A stretch of DNA of 57,244 bases. Source: Burkholderiales bacterium (lineage in GTDB: Bacteria > Pseudomonadota > Gammaproteobacteria > Burkholderiales > Burkholderiaceae_D). The stretch covers positions 1 through 57,244 of the forward strand of contig JACQDX010000150.1 of assembly GCA_016200895.1 (NCBI GenBank), given 5' to 3'. Every line of letters begins with the position of its first letter. Within the stretch, counting starts at the first letter, position 1. The notes beneath the pieces are model-generated. The model did not search any database. It was not told the origin of the DNA and saw nothing but the letters and a program-made list of their open reading frames with translations. Made by a program: the position numbers and the translations under genes. Positions 8,378-16,681 of this stretch are shown here, piece by piece.

Positions 8378-9511
8378 TCAGCGTAGATCCAGCCAGCCAT
8401 CTTCATACCAAAGGCAAAAAGTTTCTATCGCATCTGCGGAAATGTGAGCCAGATCAGCACCATCCAATTCCCTTTGATTTGCCAATTTGCTCAGGCAAAT
8501 CTTGTCTTCTTTGCCAACGGCAAATGATTCGCCGTTGATAAATACATGTTTGCCTTTGTATAACATTAGCGATTTACGTGATAGTTTCAGGCCATTTTTC
8601 AGCGCTGTCTGATGAAAACGTTTGGGTGCCAGTGGTTTTTCTGGTCCTTTGAAAAAGACGCTGGGCTTGGGTTCGGTCAGATGTTCACCCAGAAATATCA
8701 ATACATCATCATCCGTGAATTGGATTTTGGCAATCTCTGCAGAAACCTGTTCTAGCATTTCATTGCTGATTTCGGCTGGTTTCGCACTGACTTTCAGATC
8801 GGGATCTGCATATCGACCTGGCAAGTCTATCGAGTCTGACATGAAGTGCAGGAAAGATTCGCCCAACTCCTGATATGAGGGGGCGCGGAAACCTATGGAA
8901 TAAGTCATGCATTCACCCACGGCGACGCCATCATGCGCATAATTTGGTGGCAGATAGAGCATGTCACCCGGTTCCAGGATGAATTCTTGTTCAGCCTTGA
9001 AGTTGCGCAAAATCTTGAGGGGCATGCCATCAATCAGCGTCAGGTCTTTTTGCGCACCTATGCGCCACTTGCGCTGGCCATGCGCCTGCAACAGGAATAC
9101 ATCATAAGAATCAAAATGAGGCCCAACGCCACCGCCATCTGCTGCAAAGCTGATCATCAGATCGTCAAGACGGCTGTCAGGTATGAAGCGGAATTGCCTG
9201 AGCAGGGCATCGGCCTTGTCATCATGTAAATTAACGCCTTGTACCAGCAATGTCCAATCCTTCTTTTCCTTGACTGGCAGGCTGGTTTGCGGGCCCGCCT
9301 TCATTTCCCAGTGTTTGCTGAAAAAGCTGATGAGTCTGGACTCAACATCCTCAAGGCCAGCCATCTCAAACAGATCAGCTTTTGGAATCAAGGGTTGAAA
9401 GTCCGGGATAGCCTGACGTATCAGCAAAGGCTTCTTGTGCCAGTATTCTGTGAGGAATTGTTCTGCTGTAATGCCGCCCAGCAGGGGCAGGGGAGTGGTA
9501 TTTTTTTTCAT
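8378..9511 (-). CDS. roxA: Ribosomal protein uL16 arginine 3-hydroxylase (RoxA/YcfD-type JmjC cupin)
   Basis: A 377-residue 2-oxoglutarate/Fe(II) oxygenase of the YcfD/RoxA group, which hydroxylates an arginine of ribosomal protein L16. The N-terminal cupin/JmjC core has the iron motif PHFDSYDVF (H132, D134) and the distal histidine in NYAHDGVAV (H193). W149 and R150 follow in QRKWRIG. The C-terminal winged-helix-like part (from about residue 290) matches the length of the family. The N-terminal LTEYWHKKPLLIRQA is a typical start motif. It is divergent from slyD across 78 bp. Since roxA, slyD and mutS are all protein, ribosome or DNA maintenance genes, the context gives no extra functional clue. 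Confidence 0.88.
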   Translation of the reverse strand: MKKNTTPLPLLGGITAEQFLTEYWHKKPLLIRQAIPDFQPLIPKADLFEMAGLEDVESRLISFFSKHWEMKAGPQTSLPVKEKKDWTLLVQGVNLHDDKADALLRQFRFIPDSRLDDLMISFAADGGGVGPHFDSYDVFLLQAHGQRKWRIGAQKDLTLIDGMPLKILRNFKAEQEFILEPGDMLYLPPNYAHDGVAVGECMTYSIGFRAPSYQELGESFLHFMSDSIDLPGRYADPDLKVSAKPAEISNEMLEQVSAEIAKIQFTDDDVLIFLGEHLTEPKPSVFFKGPEKPLAPKRFHQTALKNGLKLSRKSLMLYKGKHVFINGESFAVGKEDKICLSKLANQRELDGADLAHISADAIETFCLWYEDGWLDLR

Positions 9512-9552
9512 GACCGCATTATAGGCCGAGGCAAAGGACTCGACTAGACGGG

Positions 9553-9558
9553 TATAAT
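9553..9558 (+). promoter_or_regulatory. Probable -10 element of the slyD promoter
   Basis: A perfect TATAAT 31 bp upstream of the slyD ATG. No good -35 hexamer is present at the usual spacing. A ribosome site AAGGA (9579-9583) sits between it and the start. Confidence 0.55.
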
Positions 9559-9589
9559 CTCAGGGCAAATAAATTTTTAAGGAATTGCT

Positions 9590-10147
9590 ATGAAGATAGG
9601 CAAAAATTCAGTTGTTACTGCAGTCTATACCTTGAAAGACGCACAAGACAATCTGATAGAAGAAGGTCAGGAGCCTATGGTTTACCTGCATGGCGGGTAC
9701 GACAATGTGTTTCCCAAGATAGAAGAAGCCCTGGAAGGCAAGGAAAAGGGTTTCAGCACCATTATCCAACTGAACCCTGAAGATGCTTTCGGTGATTATG
9801 ACGCAGCCCTGGTGAAAGTGGAGCCACGCGAGCGTTTTCCATCCCCGCTGGAAGTCGGCATGCAGTTTGAAGGCATGCCTGAAGAGGCAGAGGACGCGGA
9901 AGACGATGACAATGCCCATATCTTTACGATCACTGACATTGCAGACGACAAAGTCGTGCTGGATGGCAACCATCCCCTGGCAGGCATAGCCTTGCGCTTT
10001 AGCCTGACGGTGGAGGATGTGCGTGCTGCCTCTGATGAAGAAGTCGCTCATGGTCACGTGCATGGCGCTCATGGTCATCAACATGACGAGGATGATGAGG
10101 ACGATGAAGGTATGGGTGATGAATATCGCAGCCATCCTTTGCACTAA
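9590..10147 (+). CDS. slyD: FKBP-type peptidyl-prolyl isomerase, SlyD-like
   Basis: A 185-residue SlyD-type isomerase and chaperone. Its FKBP domain is interrupted by an insert-in-flap chaperone domain (about residues 70-130, containing FEGMPEEAEDAEDDD). The start KIGKNSVVTAVYTLKDAQ and the motif MVYLHGGYDNVFPKIEEALEGKEKG are typical. The C-terminal tail from about residue 154 is rich in His and Asp/Glu, which fits nickel binding as in E. coli SlyD, where the tail serves hydrogenase or urease maturation. Metal specificity here is an inference. ATG with the AAGGA ribosome site is the clear start. It is convergent with mutS across a shared terminator. Confidence 0.93.
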   Translation: MKIGKNSVVTAVYTLKDAQDNLIEEGQEPMVYLHGGYDNVFPKIEEALEGKEKGFSTIIQLNPEDAFGDYDAALVKVEPRERFPSPLEVGMQFEGMPEEAEDAEDDDNAHIFTITDIADDKVVLDGNHPLAGIALRFSLTVEDVRAASDEEVAHGHVHGAHGHQHDEDDEDDEGMGDEYRSHPLH

Positions 10148-10154
10148 GTTGCAA

Positions 10155-10193
10155 TAAAAAAAATGCCGCTGAATAATTTCAGCGGCATTTTTT
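10155..10193. terminator. Bidirectional terminator between slyD and mutS
   Basis: Arms AATGCCGCTGAA (10162-10173) and TTCAGCGGCATT (10178-10189) pair perfectly around a TAAT loop, with an A-run before and T-run after. Confidence 0.93.
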
Positions 10194-10213
10194 CTTTCAG
10201 TGATTGTCCCTGA

Positions 10214-12844
10214 TCATGCCCGGTTTGCCAGATTTTTCAGTTCATACAAGGCAGCCAGTGCCTCCCTTGGCGTCATGCTGTCAGGGTCCATGGTATCGAT
10301 CGTATCCATCAGTTCAGTATTGACGGGAGCTGGTTCCGCAACTTCCACTTCAGGAGTACCAGCCGAAGAAGAGAATAAATCAAACTGTGGCGTTGATTGC
10401 AGTGACTGCGCTTCCAAATCAGCCAGATGCTTGCGCGCAGAGCGGATAACTGCTTGCGGTATGCCTGCCAGTTGTGCTACCTGCAAACCATAACTTTGTG
10501 ATGCAGGGCCAGCCTGTACTGCATGCAGGAAGACAATGTTTTCCTTATGCTCAACCGCAGACAGATGCACATTTTCTGCAGACGGGTGCACTTCAGGTAA
10601 TTGCGTCAGTTCAAAATAATGGGTGGCAAACAGGGTATAGCTCTTGGATACCTGTATCAGATGTTTGGCAATTGCCCATGCCAAGGCCAGGCCGTCAAAT
10701 GTGGACGTGCCGCGGCCCACTTCATCCATCAATACGAGGGAGTGTTCGGTAGCGCCATTCAAAATGGCTGCTGATTCTGTCATTTCCACCATGAAGGTGG
10801 AACGGCCACCGGCCAGGTCATCCGCCGCGCCTATGCGTGTGAAGATGCGGTCTATAGGGCCTATGGTCACTTCAGTCGCAGGTACATAACTGCCTACATA
10901 CGCCAGCAGGGTGATCAGGGCAACCTGGCGCATGAAAGTCGATTTACCGCCCATGTTGGGGCCGGTAATCAGCAATAATTTACGCTCGGAAGAAAAGTCG
11001 CAATCATTGGCGATGAAGCGTTCTATCTGGTTCTCGACTACTGGATGGCGACCCTGGACGATATGCAGGGTAGGTTCATCCACCAATTGCGGCGCGCACC
11101 AGCTATTCTTGGTGGCATGTTCGGCCAGACTGACCAGGGTATCGAGTTGTGCGATTGCATTCGCTACTCTTTGCAACTGGGGCACTTGCGGGAGCAATTC
11201 TTGCAGTAGGCGCTCATACAGCATTTTTTCACGCACCAGCGCACGTTCCTGTGCTGACAAGGCTTTGTCTTCAAAAGCTTTCAATTCTGGCGTGATATAG
11301 CGCTCAGCATTTTTGAGAGTCTGGCGACGGCGATAATTGTCCGGCACTTTATCGCTTTGCCCATTCGTGACTTCAATATAAAAGCCATGCACGCGATTGT
11401 ATTCAACACGCAGATTGGCAATGCCAGTGCGTTCGCGTTCAGACGCTTCCAGTTCTATCAGGAATTGTCCGGCATTTTCAGACAACGCACGCAACTCATC
11501 GAGCTCGGCATCAAAACCGGTCGCAATTACGCCACCGTCACGCACCATGGTCGCTGGTTGCAGCATCAAACCACGTTCCAGCAAATCCAGGCATTCAGTT
11601 GGTGTATCCAGATCAGACAAGACCTTGGTCAGCAAACTGGTTTGATTGTCGGCAATGCACAGGCTCACATAATTGCGCAGGCCCGGCAGATTTTGCAGAC
11701 CATCACGCAACGCAGACAAATCGCGTGGACGCGCTGATTGCAGTGCGATACGGGTAGTGATGCGTTCTATGTCTGGGATGGCCTTTAAAGTGGTTGCCAG
11801 GCCATCGGTGGAGTCAGCCTGTATCAGTGCCTTGATGGCATCATGGCGTGCCCTGGCAACTGCCTGATCGCGGCGAGCATGATGCAGCCAGTGACGCAAC
11901 AGGCGTGAGCCCATGGCAGTGCGACAGTGATCAAGCAAAGAAAACAGAGTAGGTGATTCTTGTCCACGCAAAGTCTCAGTCAATTCCAGATTGCGCCGTG
12001 TGGCGGTATCGAGCCCTATGAACTCATGTTCGCTCTCGACATTAAGTGTATTGACATGCTTCAAGCCACGGCCTTGGGTACTTTCTGCATAGCGCAGCAA
12101 GGCACCAGATGCACCCAGGGCAGCATTCAGGTTTTCTACACCAAAGCCAGTCAATGAGGCAGTACCCAATTGATCTTGCAAGGCTTTTTGCCCTTGCTTG
12201 ACATCAAAATGCCAGTCAGGCAGCTCAGAGAATTTACCTGGGAGCTGGGCATAGTGCTCATCCAGCAAAAGCGTGCCAGCGGACAGTAATACTTCGGCAG
12301 GGCTGATACGTTCAAGCTCTTGCTGCAAGCGTTGCGGCAGGGATTTTTCGTCGGTAGATATCTCCATCAACTTCAGTGCACCACTGGCCAGTGACAACCA
12401 GGCCAAGCCTATGCTGACGGTTTTTCTTTGTTGCAGCATGCACAGTGACAGCAGTGGTCGGTCAGATTTCTCTGGCAGCAAATCGGTGTCAGTCAGTGTA
12501 CCTGGAGTAATCACGCGCATGACTTTGCGTTCTACCGGGCCCTTGCTGGTTGCCGGGTCACCTATCTGTTCGCAGATCGCCGCTGATTCACCGATCTTGA
12601 CGAGCTTGGCGAGATAGGGCTCCAGTGAATGAAAGGGCACACCCGCCATCTTGATTGGTTCGCCACCAGAACTGCCGCGCTGGGTCAGGGTAATACCTAA
12701 CAAACGCGATACTTTTTCGGCATCGCCAAAAAACAGTTCATAAAAATCGCCCATGCGATAGAACACCAGAGTTTCCGGATAATCTGCTTTGATACGCAGA
12801 TATTGCTGCATCATGGGAGTATGTTGAGTTTCTTTTGCGGTCAT
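10214..12844 (-). CDS. mutS: DNA mismatch repair protein MutS
   Basis: MutS recognises base mismatches and starts methyl-directed mismatch repair. The 876-residue protein is full length. It begins with the mismatch-binding domain (TPMMQQYLRIKADYPETLVFYRMGDFYELF, containing the conserved F-x-E-type motif shortly after). It then has the connector, lever and clamp regions, and the ATPase core with Walker A GPNMGGKS (628-635) and the Walker B/signature region LVLMDEVGRGTSTFDG. The C-terminal end (ALAALYELKNLANR) is the tetramerisation/processivity tail. No frameshift was seen. The 227 bp upstream hold no other gene. Confidence 0.97.
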   Translation of the reverse strand: MTAKETQHTPMMQQYLRIKADYPETLVFYRMGDFYELFFGDAEKVSRLLGITLTQRGSSGGEPIKMAGVPFHSLEPYLAKLVKIGESAAICEQIGDPATSKGPVERKVMRVITPGTLTDTDLLPEKSDRPLLSLCMLQQRKTVSIGLAWLSLASGALKLMEISTDEKSLPQRLQQELERISPAEVLLSAGTLLLDEHYAQLPGKFSELPDWHFDVKQGQKALQDQLGTASLTGFGVENLNAALGASGALLRYAESTQGRGLKHVNTLNVESEHEFIGLDTATRRNLELTETLRGQESPTLFSLLDHCRTAMGSRLLRHWLHHARRDQAVARARHDAIKALIQADSTDGLATTLKAIPDIERITTRIALQSARPRDLSALRDGLQNLPGLRNYVSLCIADNQTSLLTKVLSDLDTPTECLDLLERGLMLQPATMVRDGGVIATGFDAELDELRALSENAGQFLIELEASERERTGIANLRVEYNRVHGFYIEVTNGQSDKVPDNYRRRQTLKNAERYITPELKAFEDKALSAQERALVREKMLYERLLQELLPQVPQLQRVANAIAQLDTLVSLAEHATKNSWCAPQLVDEPTLHIVQGRHPVVENQIERFIANDCDFSSERKLLLITGPNMGGKSTFMRQVALITLLAYVGSYVPATEVTIGPIDRIFTRIGAADDLAGGRSTFMVEMTESAAILNGATEHSLVLMDEVGRGTSTFDGLALAWAIAKHLIQVSKSYTLFATHYFELTQLPEVHPSAENVHLSAVEHKENIVFLHAVQAGPASQSYGLQVAQLAGIPQAVIRSARKHLADLEAQSLQSTPQFDLFSSSAGTPEVEVAEPAPVNTELMDTIDTMDPDSMTPREALAALYELKNLANRA

Positions 12845-13015
12845 AACACGTTGATTTTATTCGTTTTGTCTTCTTGTTTTTTGCTTGCTGACTCGCTGGA
12901 ATTTATGCCCAGTCAGATCAAATTTGGTGCGCACCATATCATAGACGATTGCCCTGGTCTATGGTTATCGGGCTTTATTGCTTCCGATGCCTGTAAGAAA
13001 AAAATAGCTTCGGAT

Positions 13016-13050
13016 AAAGCACAAAGGGCCAAAATGGCCCCTTGTGCTTT
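13016..13050 (-). terminator. Hairpin terminator after rhlE
   Basis: A 15-bp stem with one mismatch (13016-13030 / 13036-13050) lies 21 bp after the rhlE stop. The T-run on the minus strand is short (TTTAT), so termination strength is uncertain. Confidence 0.65.
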
Positions 13051-13071
13051 TAATCCGGCTCGATCAGGACA

Positions 13072-14448
13072 TCAACCGTTACCACGGCTACCAGACCTGC
13101 GCGGAGCTGACTGCTTTACCGCTGGTCTTGGGCCTGCCGGACGAGGTTTGGCTGCCTGTGGTGCCGCAGCCTTGCCTGGTGTGCGGGCTGGCTGTCCACG
13201 ACCATTGCCTGCAGGACGTTGGCCTCGGCCACCACCACCACCACCACCACCACGGTGATCAAAGCTGCGCAACTGTATAGGTTCAGCCTTGGCATGTGGG
13301 TCGGGGATGAAGCCGTCGATGATTTCTTGCGGAATCTGACGTTTTATGAGCTTTTCTATGTCAGCCAGCAATTTGAATTCATCAACGCAGACCAGGGAGA
13401 CTGCCTCGCCGGTAGCGCCAGCGCGACCGGTACGGCCTATGCGATGAACATAATCTTCAGGCACATTCGGCAAATCATAATTGACGACATGAGGTAACTG
13501 GTCAATGTCGATGCCACGGGCTGCGATGTCAGTTGCGACCAGCACAGTCAGGCTGGCATCCTTGAATTCAGCCAGGGCCTTTGTCCGTGCAGACTGGCTC
13601 TTGTTGCCGTGTATGGCCATGGCGGCAATGCCATCTTTAATCAACTGTTCCACCAGTTTGTTTGCACCGTGTTTGGTGCGGGTAAATACCAGCACTTGTG
13701 ACCATTTATGGGTCTTGATCAAATGTGCCAGTAATGGATGTTTTTTGTCGCGGTCAACCGGATGCACTTTTTGTGCAATGATTTCGACGGTGGAATTGCG
13801 GCGTGCAACTTCTATCATCGCCGGGTTGTCCAGCAAGCGGTCTGCCAGGGTCTTGATTTCGTCCGAGAAAGTGGCCGAGAACAGCAAGTTCTGGCGTTTG
13901 GCAGGCAAGATCGCCAGCACTTTTTTGATGTCGTGGATAAAACCCATGTCCAGCATGCGGTCGGCTTCATCCAATACCAGGATTTCGATATGGCGCAGGT
14001 CTATCGTGCCTTGCTGATGATGGTCCAGCAAACGGCCAGGTGTTGCCACCAGAATGTCGACACCTTGCTTCAATAGTTTGATTTGCGGGTTGATGCCCAC
14101 GCCACCAAAAATCACGCCAGAATTCAATGGCACATATTTGCCGTAGGTATTGACGCTTTCTTCTACCTGGGCAGCCAGTTCGCGCGTTGGTGTCAGTACC
14201 AGTGCCCGGATTGGGCGTCTGCTGGTTTTGTCTTTTGGTGCATTGGCTGAAGTAGACAGACGCTGCAAGATAGGCAGGGTAAAGCCCGCTGTTTTGCCGG
14301 TGCCAGTTTGCGCGCCTGCCAGCAGGTCGCCGCCTTTGATCACAGCAGGAATTGCTTGCAGCTGTATTGGGGTTGGAGAGGTGTAGCCTTGTTCGCTTAC
14401 TGCGCGGACAATGTTCTCGGATAAGCCGAGTTCGTTGAATGATGCCAT
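13072..14448 (-). CDS. rhlE: DEAD-box RNA helicase, RhlE-like
   Basis: A 458-residue ATP-dependent RNA helicase. The Q-motif region SPTPIQLQAIP is followed by motif I AQTGTGKT (46-53), PTRELAAQ, motif II DEAD (160-163), motif III SAT (191-193) and motif VI HRIGRTGRAG. The start FNELGLSENIVRAVSEQGY is characteristic of RhlE, which acts in ribosome assembly and RNA turnover. After about residue 400 comes a low-complexity tail: eight consecutive glycines encoded by a GGT-type triplet run (13229-13254), then Arg/Pro/Ala-rich RNA-binding sequence. The tail run could vary by slippage. It lies downstream of suhB but two hairpins separate them. Confidence 0.93.
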   Translation of the reverse strand: MASFNELGLSENIVRAVSEQGYTSPTPIQLQAIPAVIKGGDLLAGAQTGTGKTAGFTLPILQRLSTSANAPKDKTSRRPIRALVLTPTRELAAQVEESVNTYGKYVPLNSGVIFGGVGINPQIKLLKQGVDILVATPGRLLDHHQQGTIDLRHIEILVLDEADRMLDMGFIHDIKKVLAILPAKRQNLLFSATFSDEIKTLADRLLDNPAMIEVARRNSTVEIIAQKVHPVDRDKKHPLLAHLIKTHKWSQVLVFTRTKHGANKLVEQLIKDGIAAMAIHGNKSQSARTKALAEFKDASLTVLVATDIAARGIDIDQLPHVVNYDLPNVPEDYVHRIGRTGRAGATGEAVSLVCVDEFKLLADIEKLIKRQIPQEIIDGFIPDPHAKAEPIQLRSFDHRGGGGGGGGRGQRPAGNGRGQPARTPGKAAAPQAAKPRPAGPRPAVKQSAPRRSGSRGNG

Positions 14449-14475
14449 GTGGTTTTACTGTGTTTCTTTATGACC

Positions 14476-14531
14476 GGACTGATTTGCATCAGTCCAGAGA
14501 GAGGGGCGTCCCGGTTAAATAAACGGGACGT
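14476..14531 (-). terminator. Two tandem hairpins between suhB and rhlE
   Basis: Hairpin 1 is GGACTGAT (14476-14483) / ATCAGTCC (14488-14495). Hairpin 2 is CGTCCCG... (from 14507) / ...CGGGACG (to 14530) with one bulge. Neither has a proper T-run, so they may be attenuating or RNA-stability structures instead of simple terminators. Confidence 0.5.
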
Positions 14532-14537
14532 GAGAAT

Positions 14538-15338
14538 TTATTTTTTAGCAGAAAACGGTTGCAATGCATTCACCATCTGGGCAAATACTTTAGGCGTGCC
14601 TGCCAATACATCACCTTTATGCAAATAGTCGGAGTCGCCAGAGAAGTTGCCGACGATGCCACCAGCTTCAGTAATAACGAGCGAGCCGGCAGCGATGTCC
14701 CACGGTGCCAGGCCTTTTTCAAAGAAGCCATCAAGACGGCCACTTGCTACATAAGCCAGATCAAGCGCGGCAGAACCTGGTCTTCTCAGACCCTGGCATT
14801 TAGTGGTCATGACCTTGAACATGGCCAGGTACTCATCCAGACCAGACAGGTCGCGGGATGGGAAACCTGTACCGATCAATGCATCAGCCAGTTTGTCGCA
14901 GCGGGTAACGCGGATACGTTTGTCGTTCAGAAAGGCACCAGCGCCTTTGCTGGCTGTGAACATCTCATTGCGTGTAGGGTCGTAAATGACAGCCTGTGTG
15001 ATCACGCCGCGTTGTTGCAGAGCGATGGAGACACAATATTGCGGGAAGCCGTGGATGAAGTTTGTCGTGCCATCCAGTGGATCAATGATCCAGACATTAT
15101 CATTTTCATCGTGCAAATTAGCGGAGGCACCCGATTCTTCAGCCAGAATGGCATGGTCAGGATAGGCAGAAGTCAATACTTCGATGATTGCCGCTTCAGC
15201 GGCGTGATCGACTTCGGTCACGAAATCATTGAATTGTTTCTCTGTGACCTGGACACGGTCAAGGTCAAAAGATGCGCGATTGATAATAGTCGCGCCACGA
15301 CGAGCAGCTTTTACTGCCGTATTCAGCATTGGGTGCAT
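14538..15338 (-). CDS. suhB: Inositol monophosphatase family protein (SuhB-like)
   Basis: A 266-residue Mg-dependent phosphatase. Metal-site motifs are complete: AEESG (E67, E68), DPLDGTTNF (D86, D89) and WDIAAGSLVITEAGG in the C-terminal third. SuhB in E. coli also joins the rRNA antitermination complex, so a role in transcription is possible besides inositol-1-phosphatase activity. The start MHPMLNTAVKAARRGATIINRA matches the family. It is divergent from trmJ across 197 bp. A 290-codon plus-strand open frame covering the same stretch is a shadow. Confidence 0.93.
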   Translation of the reverse strand: MHPMLNTAVKAARRGATIINRASFDLDRVQVTEKQFNDFVTEVDHAAEAAIIEVLTSAYPDHAILAEESGASANLHDENDNVWIIDPLDGTTNFIHGFPQYCVSIALQQRGVITQAVIYDPTRNEMFTASKGAGAFLNDKRIRVTRCDKLADALIGTGFPSRDLSGLDEYLAMFKVMTTKCQGLRRPGSAALDLAYVASGRLDGFFEKGLAPWDIAAGSLVITEAGGIVGNFSGDSDYLHKGDVLAGTPKVFAQMVNALQPFSAKK

Positions 15339-15535
15339 AAGGTTTCCGATAAAATGACAGCATGCAAACGACTATCTCCTGAAAAGGATCCCGTTACGAT
15401 GCTAGACAAAAATGATAAAGAGCGTGCGTAATCCTCGTCCGGCTGCTATCCGTGTGGTTAATAATATGCACAACCAATACGTATAACCAAGACGCACAAC
15501 CGAATAAAAATTAACGCGTGATACCGCTATTTTAA

Positions 15536-16294
15536 ATGAACTTGCCCAAAACTGACACATCTCTTTTTCAGCGCCTGCGCTTCATCCTGGTCGAAACAAG
15601 TCATCCGGGCAATATAGGCTCGGCCGCAAGGGCCATTAAAACCATGGGTTTTAGTGAGTTAATCCTGGTAAACCCCCGTTTTGCAGATGCCTTGCAAAAC
15701 CCGGAAGCGATAGCCCTTGCCAGCGGTGCGCAAGACATACTCGACAGTGCCCGCATCGTTGATCGTATCGATGAGGCATTGCTGGGATGTGAATATGTTG
15801 CCGCCGTCAGTGCCAGATTGCGGGAGTTTTCCCCCCCAATTATCAGTCCCCGGGTATTTGCCGAAACCATGGCGCAAAGCCAGCATGCCAAAATTGCGCT
15901 GATTTTTGGCAATGAGCGATTTGGCCTGCCAAATGACATCGTCATGAATTGCCACGCCTTGATTAATATCCCTGCCAATCCCGCTTATTCTTCGCTGAAT
16001 CTGGCACAGGCCATACAGCTTTTGTCTTATGAATGCCGCATGGCGACTGATACTGGTGTGCCAGTCAATGGGAATGTCGGCTTCCAGGGGCAATTGGCGG
16101 CTGTGGATGAAATAGATGGCATGTATAAGCATCTGGAGCAGGCGCTTGTCGCAATAGAATTTTTGCATCCCGACAACCCTAAGAAACTGATGCCTAGACT
16201 GAAGCGCATGTTGTCCCGTACGCAGTTGGAGGTGGAGGAAGTGAATATCCTGCGGGGTATTGCAAGAAAAATACTGGATGTCAGCAAAAAATAG
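15536..16294 (+). CDS. trmJ: tRNA (cytidine/uridine-2'-O)-methyltransferase TrmJ
   Basis: A 252-residue SPOUT-class methyltransferase that uses S-adenosylmethionine to methylate the ribose at position 32 of certain tRNAs. The N-terminal motif 1 is FILVETSHPGNIGSAARA. Motif 2 is ALIFGNERFGLPN and motif 3 is NPAYSSLNLAQAIQLLSYE, which together form the trefoil knot and cofactor site. A C-terminal helical extension (LKRMLSRTQLEVEEVNILRG) is typical of TrmJ and separates it from TrmL. The ATG at 15536 directly precedes the conserved core. Long AT-rich DNA follows, with no terminator I can point to. Confidence 0.93.
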   Translation: MNLPKTDTSLFQRLRFILVETSHPGNIGSAARAIKTMGFSELILVNPRFADALQNPEAIALASGAQDILDSARIVDRIDEALLGCEYVAAVSARLREFSPPIISPRVFAETMAQSQHAKIALIFGNERFGLPNDIVMNCHALINIPANPAYSSLNLAQAIQLLSYECRMATDTGVPVNGNVGFQGQLAAVDEIDGMYKHLEQALVAIEFLHPDNPKKLMPRLKRMLSRTQLEVEEVNILRGIARKILDVSKK

Positions 16295-16681
16295 ACGCTG
16301 TCTGAAACATAATAAATGTCCTGTTTTAATAAGTGATAAGAAAGAAACACAGAGATAGGTAAATTAATATTTTGTGTCTTTTTAGCAAATCAGCATACAT
16401 GTGCAGCCTTGGTTTATTCGTGACATTAATGTGTAGTTTTACTTCAAATGTATCGAAAATACATTAAGAATTACCTCTATACTGAATGAAGCGGCAGTGT
16501 GCGATTGTTGTTGCGATTGATAAATATGTTGAAATCAACAAACATTGTTACCTTTGTTTGCGTTTTACATTTGGTAGCGCCTTCAAGGATTGTTATAAAG
16601 CCAGTAAGATTGCAGTTAATATACATTCAGGAATAACAATTGATTTTCTGAAGTAAACACTTTCTTTCTGAGGTCATTATT
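16295..16681. other. AT-rich intergenic region upstream of the FimV-like gene
   Basis: Nearly 390 bp without a gene. It contains an inverted repeat AATGTAT (16447-16453) / ATACATT (16459-16465) with a 5-bp spacer. At its end is a strong ribosome site GAGGT (16670-16674) just before three in-frame ATT codons. It probably holds the promoter of the FimV-like gene, but no convincing -35/-10 pair could be assigned. Confidence 0.6.

Noticed and set aside
14559..15431. Plus-strand 290-codon open frame opposite suhB
   Set aside because: Antisense shadow; no motif and suhB is full length.
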